NCBI GenBank assembly: GCA_964006375.1
Contig: OZ023265.1
Coordinates: 9,636,795-9,700,794 of the forward strand
Source: Tillus elongatus
Taxonomy: Eukaryota; Arthropoda; Insecta; Coleoptera; Cleridae
Length of the DNA: 64,000 nucleotides
Direction of reading: 5' to 3'
Shown: piece by piece, positions 16,577-64,000 of the stretch
Layout: each line of letters starts with the position of its first letter
Numbering within the stretch: position 1 is the stretch's first letter
Made by a program: the position numbers and the translations under genes
Notes under the pieces: model-generated
The model's input: the letters and a program-made list of their open reading frames with translations, nothing else
The model's database searches: none
What the model was told of the DNA's origin: nothing

Positions 16577-16925
16577 GTATAATTTTTTTCTAACATTTGA
16601 ACTGTTTTAATCAATAAATTTTCTAAGCGTAATGCTGTTGCAAATTGAGCTCCCCGGTGGCATTTGCGGCTATCAATTTTCCTGGTACAAGGTGATATGG
16701 GAACGATAACGCCCATGTCTAATTTAACGCCAAATTTCAGTTAAAATGAGCCAGTTTCACTTTCTTGATAACTTTGTTACATATTCGTATTTAGTGTTCG
16801 ATTTCTTGACGACTGTAACGAGTTAAAACTGAGTCTGTTGTGATTAAATTTTTAAATTTTGAAAACTTCAAACTCATTCAAATCATTTCAATTTTAAATA
16901 TTCAATATAAATAAAAATAACAATC

Positions 16926-18010
16926 ATGGTTTTCAATACCCAAGAATGAGTTAAAATAATTTACTTGTATGGTGCTCAGAATAGGTGTGCTCGTAATACC
17001 GCCCGAGTTTTCAACTAAAGGCATCCTGAAAAAAATGTGGGACACCAATATGTGCTAAGTCTTGCACGAAAGAAGAAACTGGTTCAGTATGTAACAAAGC
17101 AAATAAACAACCACGAGTTATTAACGAAGCTACACAAGTTAAGGTTTTAGGATGTTTTGTCGCTGAACCTACGACTTCAATTCCAAAAGTCTCTGCATTA
17201 ACGAATATTTCCGTCGGTTCCATACATAAAGTTTTAAAACTTTACAAGTTCTTTCCTTATAAATTTACCATTCTCCATGAACTCCGCGAGGATGATTATG
17301 ATAGAAGGATTCAATTCTGTGAATGCATGACTGCCAAAATTCAAGACGATAGGAGTTTGGTAAAGAATATTTGTTTAGTGATGAATCAATGTTCTTTCTG
17401 AATGGTTTTGTTAATAAACACAACTGTAGATATTGGGATCAAAATCCACGAGTGTTCGTAGAGGGTCATACACAGTTTCCACAAAAAATTAATGTCTGGG
17501 CGGGAATCCTTGGAAATGAAATAATGGTTCCTTTGTTTATTGAAGAAAATTTAACTGGTGATTTGTATTTAATTTTTTTTGGAAAATTATATTGACCCAC
17601 TCACAACAGAGTCCTTAGAAAACCAACTTAATGAAGAAGGCAACCCACTGCTGGATGAACAAAATTTGCACTATCAACAGGACGGTGCACCACCACACTA
17701 TGCCTTGCGTGTTCGCGAGTGGTTTAATCAAAGATTTCCCCACAAATGAATTGGCAGACGAGGCGCCCTGGAATGGCCCGCCATATCTCTGGACTTTACA
17801 CCACTGGACTTCTTCCTTTGGGGTTATTTGATATCAGTTGTGTACCATAATCCTCCACCAGAGAATATTCAGGTTCTAAAAGATAGGATCACCCAAGCTT
17901 GCCGACAAATTACTACAGAAACATTTCATAACGTTAGACGAGAATTCGTTGATCGACTATTTTATTGTTTAGCTAACAACGGAGGGCAGTTTGAGCACTT
18001 AATAAAGTAG
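16926..18010 (+). pseudogene. rosa-type transposase pseudogene
   Basis: The ATG at 16926 starts an N-terminal DNA-binding part (YGAQNRCARNTARVFN) with early stops. A frameshift near 17060 leads to the second helix-turn-helix (SALTNISVGSIHKVLKLYK) and EDDYDRRIQFCE. Another shift near 17370 leads to FSDES (first Asp) and INVWAGI; a shift near 17585 precedes QQDGAPPHYALRVREW (second Asp). A TGA replaces the Trp before IGRRGALEWP, and the third Asp is in PLDFFLWG with 41 residues between second and third Asp. It ends at TAG 18010. The catalytic triad is readable but the gene is dead. Confidence 0.85.
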
Positions 18011-18341
18011 GTTTTTCTCTTAAACCATTTAATCATTTTGTTTTAAATATTCCGAATTTGATGACGTTTTCTTCTTTTAAATTCAGAAGTTGGCGGTGGA
18101 TTTAAATTTCGTAAACTCCGTTGGATTAGGATTTTAAATACCTTTAAAACCTATCTCAATCTAGGGGGTGTCATTCAAAATTATAAAGTTGGTGTGACTG
18201 GGGCTTAGGGGGTGAAAAGTAAAATTCCAAAAATACTATTTTTGAACGCGCCCCTCGAAATCCTAATTGACCTGTTTTTTTAACCAGATTTCCTTGATAA
18301 AGGAATTATTAAGGGTGGATAATTTTGAAATGAAAGCACTG
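17954..18341. repeat. right inverted repeat, overlapping transposase C-terminus
   Basis: Reverse of 16186-16576. The first ~57 bp encode the last ~18 codons of the transposase, so the left repeat holds a reverse copy of that coding end. Confidence 0.82.
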
Positions 18342-18343
18342 TA

Positions 18344-18791
18344 TATTAATAGTAAATTAATAAATAACTTATTTGTAAAAACACGATTTACATCATATTA
18401 ACACAGTTTCGTTTTCGCTCACATTCCTTCATTCATAACATTCATTACATAACACTTATCAATCGATTAACAAGAACTATATGCAACATAACTCCCAACT
18501 AATTCACCTTACAATCAATAGAAAGTATTACGATAGGTAAAGCTCATTGCATTTTCTTGCCTTGCAAAGAAATTCTCTTACCAGCGCTACAAAGTGGGGA
18601 AGCTGATAAACAAAATAACCACTTTCATAATATTATAGTCCAGGTGAAGTCCGACTCAAAATGAATCCGTTGTAATTCACTTTCATCCATATATTATTAT
18701 TATTAGCAGCACGCAAGAAACAACAATAAGTGTCTTTACTTCTTTCAGTTTATAACACAGAGACTTAAGACTTAATAACTAATAATCAAAG
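18344..18791 (+). promoter_or_regulatory. 5' flank and probable promoter / 5' UTR of takeout-like gene
   Basis: This stretch runs from the mariner end to the start codon and has no transposon signature I recognise. A TCAGTT at 18745-18750 resembles an insect initiator, about 45 nt before the ATG, but no well-placed TATA box is seen. Promoter assignment rests on position only. Confidence 0.3.
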
Positions 18792-59896
<41,105 letters not shown>

Positions 59897-60621
59897 TACA
59901 AACTATAGTATAAAGTTTAATATAACTCGTTACATACAAATTCAATTTGACGTATCCAAAACGATTACTAGAAATATGAACATGGAAGATACTAACTGAG
60001 AATTTAAAAAATTACATCATTTCATACCACAAAATACTATCTGTTATAAGTATACAGGCTGGTCCATAATTATATGTCGCAAAGTCCATCACGACAATAA
60101 GGATAAAAAAATATGAAACTTGTCTTAATGCACTTTTGATCAGTTCGGCCTGTTTACAGAGATACGGCCCTGGAAAATTCTTAAGAAAAATTAGAAATTT
60201 TATGATAATTCTGAAATGGTTCCGAATGGGAACTTAAAATCTGCAGACGTAATAAAGGTCACTAGAATACTCAATTTAATAGTATGTTCAAAAAAATAAA
60301 ACGTCCAGTGGCGTAGTAATAGGGATTGTGATATCATCTCGAGATCGAAATTTTCTAAATTGCGCTTTTTGTGACCAGCTGTATATTTTTCGAAATAAGT
60401 AGTCTATTGGCTACAAAAAAGGCCTCTTGTAATTTTTTTGTATGATGTGTAATTTTCGAGATAACTGCAGTTTACGGTATCTGTGCAATTTCTTCGCGAT
60501 AAGGTAACGGAACATTTTAAATGAAATAACATAATCCCTAAACTAGTTCCTATTAATAAATGCATTGGCAAAATTAGTTACAAACAAGGTTACGATGATA
60601 ACACTACAAATAACAATAAAT
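59897..60621. other. 3' flank of takeout-like gene, partly repeat-like
   Basis: 3' UTR presumably starts here. From about 60052 (TATACAGGCTGGTCCATAAT) the sequence has a transposon-end style, but no partner end was found. Confidence 0.35.
60251..60256 (+). terminator. possible polyadenylation signal AATAAA
   Basis: First canonical AATAAA after the stop codon of the takeout-like gene, about 355 nt downstream. The weaker TATAAA at about 59912 is a nearer alternative. The surrounding sequence may itself be a repeat, so the assignment is tentative. Confidence 0.25.
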
Positions 60622-60725
60622 GGCTTTACGTCTCCTCCGAAGGCCGGAACGTGCAGACATTTAACTTACTCAAATACCACAAGGACGATTAATGTTACAG
60701 TTTTTACCGAAAAAGTGAAAGCGCT
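60622..60725 (-). mobile_element. SINE body, copy 3 (fragment)
   Basis: GGCTTTACGTCTCCTCCGAAG and GGAACGTGCAGACATTTAAC match the SINE bodies at 3090 and 37500; about 100 bp only. Confidence 0.45.
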
Positions 60726-60821
60726 TCCTTTCACCCTTCTTATTACCTTACCATATTTCCCGTATTTTGTGTCAAATTATTAACTAGCATTACTTAAGGC
60801 TGCTCCTCCTAAACAATATCG

Positions 60822-60942
<121 letters not shown>

Positions 60943-61020
60943 CATCTCTCTAACTTTAACTTTATTTCACTATTATAATATTTGTCAACGAATTTATTTA
61001 TAGTAACTGGGTATCTACTG

Positions 61021-62043
61021 CAGTGGCGGCTCGTGACATAGGGAGTGGGTGAAGCAGAATCCGCGCGGTCCCAAAGGGCGGTCCAGGGAGAAGAAGACCT
61101 CCCCTGCACCGCAGAAGAATTTTTTTTTAATTTTCAAGGTCACGTGTTCTACTGGCACTTCAACATTTAAATAAAAAAATCCATTTGTACAAAAATATAG
61201 ACTTTCACAAGGAATAATTTTCGGAATAATGACCAGGAATACTCGATGAGAAGACACTGTACACATACTGTACACGCACGCATACGGTAATATAATACGG
61301 CACGTATTACCTATGAAAATGTGTTTATAGAGGGAAGAGCTACAAGCATTTTTTTTTCAAATTCACGGCCTTTTCCTTTTTTTACAATGTAAAATTTTAT
61401 AACTAATATTTTATTATTTTTAAACTATTCTTCTGGAGGTGATAATAAACAAATCAATTCCACTTGCCAAAAAGAAACATGGAAAATCCAGCTTTTCAAA
61501 GTCTGTAAATGTGACACATACCAGATTATTTCACAGCACTATAGTAAAAATAAAAATACGCCTCTGGCGATCCGACTAAATTTAAACAAACGACGGAAAC
61601 AAAGATTTGAAGCAGGCTCAGAGGGCTGCATGACGTTTGTGGCCACCTACCACTGCGCGTACCGTTGCCATGGCAACCATCTCATGTACGCGTGTCGAAG
61701 CAGACGCAGCCTTCGTATACGAGAAAATCAGTCCGCAGCTGCTTGACGCCTTTACAGTAGTCTGTGGTCAGCAATACGTAAGCGCTGTGCGTTGCGGCAT
61801 GTATACATTCGATTCGGGGAGCAGGAACGGGATTGAAAATTATATCGTACCATAAATTACTAAAAAAATACATTATCAACTGCGGCCCGACGTAACAAGC
61901 AATTTTTATGTGGTTGTAACAAATGAATTTGAGAGCATGAAAAAAAATTAAATTATGGTGGATTTTGAATAAAAAAGTTTAGCTTAACCGAAAAATATAG
62001 GTGAAGCAGCGCTTCACCTGCGTCATCTGACGAGCCGCCACTG
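61021..62043. mobile_element. hAT-type transposon, 1023 bp, non-autonomous
   Basis: Ends CAGTGGCGGCTCGT / ACGAGCCGCCACTG form a perfect 14-bp inverted repeat, and ATCTACTG lies on both sides (61013-61020 and 62044-62051), the 8-bp duplication typical of hAT. GGTGAAGCAG words recur near both ends. The inside has short open frames but no transposase domain. Confidence 0.85.
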
Positions 62044-62051
62044 ATCTACTG

Positions 62052-62315
62052 TAACCTTAACGATAACGGAGTATGTAATTATGGCTGGGTTATAAACGAT
62101 CTATTAACTATCGAAAAATAGACAAGTAGATTAAAAATATTAATTATATTATAAGTTTTACTTCTATAATTTTGGTTAAAAAATGGTGTTCATACTTCAG
62201 TAGAGTAGTGCATGAGATTTTTAACTTATGTAGTAGTTCTGAAAATTACTGATGACATATAGTCTAGTCGACAGGTTGGAAAAAGTGGGGTTAGGTAGAA
62301 AAAGGTCTGAAATTA
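62052..62315. other. no recognised feature
   Basis: AT-rich spacer between two transposons. Confidence 0.35.
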
Positions 62316-64000
62316 ATGAAACTTTGGGATGTTGTTCAGAGGTGGTTAATTAACATTTTCTTAACTTTTGAACCTCGAGGACCATGTTCGAAAAAAGAGG
62401 GGAGGGTACTGATTTTTTTACCTTTCTCTGGTTTTTCCTTAATAACTTTTTTCCTTACATACTATGGCAAAAACATCTGTTGTTATCATTATGATTTCTG
62501 GTTACAACCGCCAACTTCGGAAAATTTTCATACATCGACGAGAACAGTGGTGAATGCCAGCTTTCCATTCAGCAGCTGATTGAGTTGATTGAGGAAGACA
62601 TGTATGAAAATATCACTTGCATGGCCTCGTCAACACTCAGTGATGGGCAGAATCCTCTTTTCTGTGCTAACTTAGGTGGATAGTAAAAACTTGCAAGGCA
62701 TTTGCGGTGATACTCAGCATTGACAGCGACAAAATCAGTGTTCAAATTGGGCAACTGACTGATGCGTCCTTCTATTTTCTTCCCCCACTCGTCTCCACGC
62801 ATCCTTGCCTTTTCGATAATTTTATTAGCAATTTCGGGTATAGTCACTTTGACCGGAGCATTGCGCCTCTCCAAGGGCAACTTTGTCTGTTTAGCTCTGA
62901 AATCATCAGTAATAGCTTTCTCACAAAAAAAAAACACGCATTGGTGAAGTCGAATTTCGCAACTTGTGACGCCCAGGTAGGTACAGGAGAAGGAGCTTTG
63001 GATGTGTCATATCCTCGACATGCAAAGGCAGCAATCAATTTCTCATTGTTGTTCCTTGTTTGGCAAGCACTGTGCACTCTCACTCAACCCACGCAGGAAC
63101 TGTTCATCTGCCGAAAGTTTCCTTTTCACACTGGACACCAACAGTCTGGCAATTCCTCTGGCTTTCACAACAGTTAGTTCACCTGCTTCAACTCCTCCTT
63201 TACAAATAAAACACAAGTCTGATTGACTAGATGTAGATGCAATCTCCAAAAGGTACCCGAATTTGCACAAACACGGATTCACCAGGCTCTTTTGAAACGA
63301 TAACGAATAACTGCACCGATTCCTTTCTGACGATTCACGATGTATGGTCAGCAATCACTCTTTATGCCTGTAATCAGAAAAAAAGGATATAAATATTAGT
63401 ACGAACGAAAAAATGTAGATAGTAAATTATGTATTGGGGGTGGGGGTGGGGGTGAGGTGAGGGGAGGGGGATATCGATCGGAAGAGTAACTAATATCAAT
63501 CCCAACATGGAGTGAGTATGGTTGGATTTAATCAGAGAAGATAATTAGCTTTTGTGAATTGGGGTTGGGTGGGGAAGGGGGGAGCGGGGGTGCGTGGTGG
63601 TTTCCGAAGTTGACGGTTGTAACCAGAAATCTTAATGACGACAACATTTCACAATAATTCGGGTATAACAGAAGAAATAAGGTGGAATTCTGCATTCTTC
63701 GGCATTTTTTAGCGAATTTTGATAAATTAATTTTTTTTCGAAGCGTCATATCTCGGTAACGAGTGACATACAAACACGTTTGAATAGTAGGAAATTTAAC
63801 GCTCTACAAAAAAGTTTAAGATGTTTTTGCCGTAGCATGTAAGAGAAAAAAGTTATTTAGGAAAACACTGGAGAAAGGTCGAAAATTTTGCAGTTCTCCC
63901 CCCCCTCTCTCTCTCTCTTTTCGCACAGGGTCCTCGAGGTCAAAAAGTTGAGAAAAAGAGAAAAAATTAGCCACCTCTGAACAACATCCCAAAGTTTCAT
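62316..64000. mobile_element. element with long inverted termini, cut by window end
   Basis: Left arm 62316-62523 is the reverse of 63820-64000 plus 63601-63645 (ATGAAACTTTGGGATGTTG; CGAGGACC; TTCTGGTTACAACCG). The right arm has an extra 174 bp at 63646-63819. The arms begin at or before 62316, and the right one continues past 64000, so the true end and target duplication are unseen. The interior carries one minus-strand cysteine-rich coding relic and no recognised transposase. Class unknown. Confidence 0.7.
62569..63354 (-). pseudogene. cysteine-rich protein relic of unknown function
   Basis: Minus strand in three frames. Segment 1 (63354-63080) has DLCFICKGGVEAGEL and LLVSSVKRKLSADEQFLRGL. 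Segment 2 (63083-62940) has VHSACQTRNNNEK and KFDFTNACFF. Segment 3 (62937-62569) has FFCEKAITDDFRAKQTKLP, DEWGKKIEGRI and AVNAEYHRKCLASFYYPP. Paired C-x2-C and H-x3-C / Y-H-x3-C spacings suggest zinc binding. The order resembles uncharacterised multi-copy proteins of arthropods, known to me only as a type. Frame breaks lie near 63080 and in the A-run at about 62930. It sits between long inverted arms, so it is probably transposon-encoded; function not assigned. Confidence 0.55.

Larger units (their letters stand above)
16186..18341 (+). mobile_element. rosa-type (DD41D) mariner-superfamily transposon, complete ends
   Basis: 2156 bp between TA dinucleotides (16184-16185 and 18342-18343), the Tc1/mariner target. 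Terminal inverted repeats start CAGTGCTTTCATTTC and extend about 390 bp (16186-16576 and 17954-18341). It encodes a broken transposase with DD41D spacing. Such long repeats are unusual for mariners, which mostly have 20-40 bp. Confidence 0.88.

Noticed and set aside
18690..18697. ATATATTA as TATA box of the takeout-like gene
   Set aside because: It lies about 57 bp before the possible initiator, too far for a TATA box.
61015..61879. Open frames on both strands within the hAT-type element
   Set aside because: No transposase motif; frames overlap and cross the element end. More likely chance.

Overview
The window is AT-rich animal DNA, almost certainly from an insect. The one host gene I can assemble belongs to the takeout / haemolymph juvenile-hormone-binding-protein (JHBP) family, which is characteristic of insects. 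The rest is dense transposable-element (TE) sequence of arthropod type: non-LTR retrotransposons of several clades, Penelope-like elements, a rosa-type mariner, hAT-type elements, SINEs and at least 21 long (TA)n tracts. The order cannot be fixed from the sequence. The genome is probably large, given the 28.6-kb intron packed with repeats.

Host gene: five exons on the + strand (18792-18861, 47434-47526, 47607-47754, 51101-51393, 59745-59896) join in phase to a 251-residue open frame. It has a signal peptide, the N-terminal cysteine pair of the family and a typical takeout C-terminus. Introns are 28572, 80, 3346 and 8351 bp; three of the four are full of transposons.

0-18.8 kb, upstream of the gene: fragments of one minus-strand jockey-like family (1-268, 3698-5727), a second jockey-like element (5780-7376), a foldback repeat (7805-8985), a plus-strand non-LTR element between two TA tracts (9290-11560), another minus-strand one (11780-13320), a poorly understood minus-strand region that may be an LTR-retrotransposon leader (13540-15420), a Penelope 3' end with GIY-YIG endonuclease (15480-16150) and a 2.16-kb DD41D mariner with ~390-bp inverted repeats (16186-18341). 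A 491-bp hAT-type MITE lies at 2150-2640.

18.9-47.4 kb, intron 1: mostly copies of one repeat family whose ends read like GGACGCAGCAAGTGCGTTA and which often carries a (TA)n tract behind the word TTTTTTGAGTTATC. Copies occur as a ~1.87-kb direct repeat pair, a ~1.67-kb inverted pair, and GC-rich ~840-bp foldbacks. A retrotransposon with a restriction-like endonuclease (R2/R4-type) lies at 29230-31960, and a degenerate 5S rRNA-like sequence at 46932-47043.

47.5-59.7 kb, introns 2-4: two more copies of the first jockey-like family (both antisense to the gene), RNase H-bearing R1/Loa-type fragments, a pogo-like tail, a tRNA-derived SINE, and two Penelope fragments head to head, each split by a later insertion.

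59.9-64 kb, downstream: a SINE fragment, a long TA tract, a hAT-type element with a perfect 8-bp target duplication (61021-62043), and an element with long inverted termini that encodes a broken cysteine-rich protein and runs off the window end. No tRNA gene, CRISPR array or prokaryotic feature is visible. Apart from the takeout-like gene, essentially every coding stretch is a transposon relic with stops or frameshifts.
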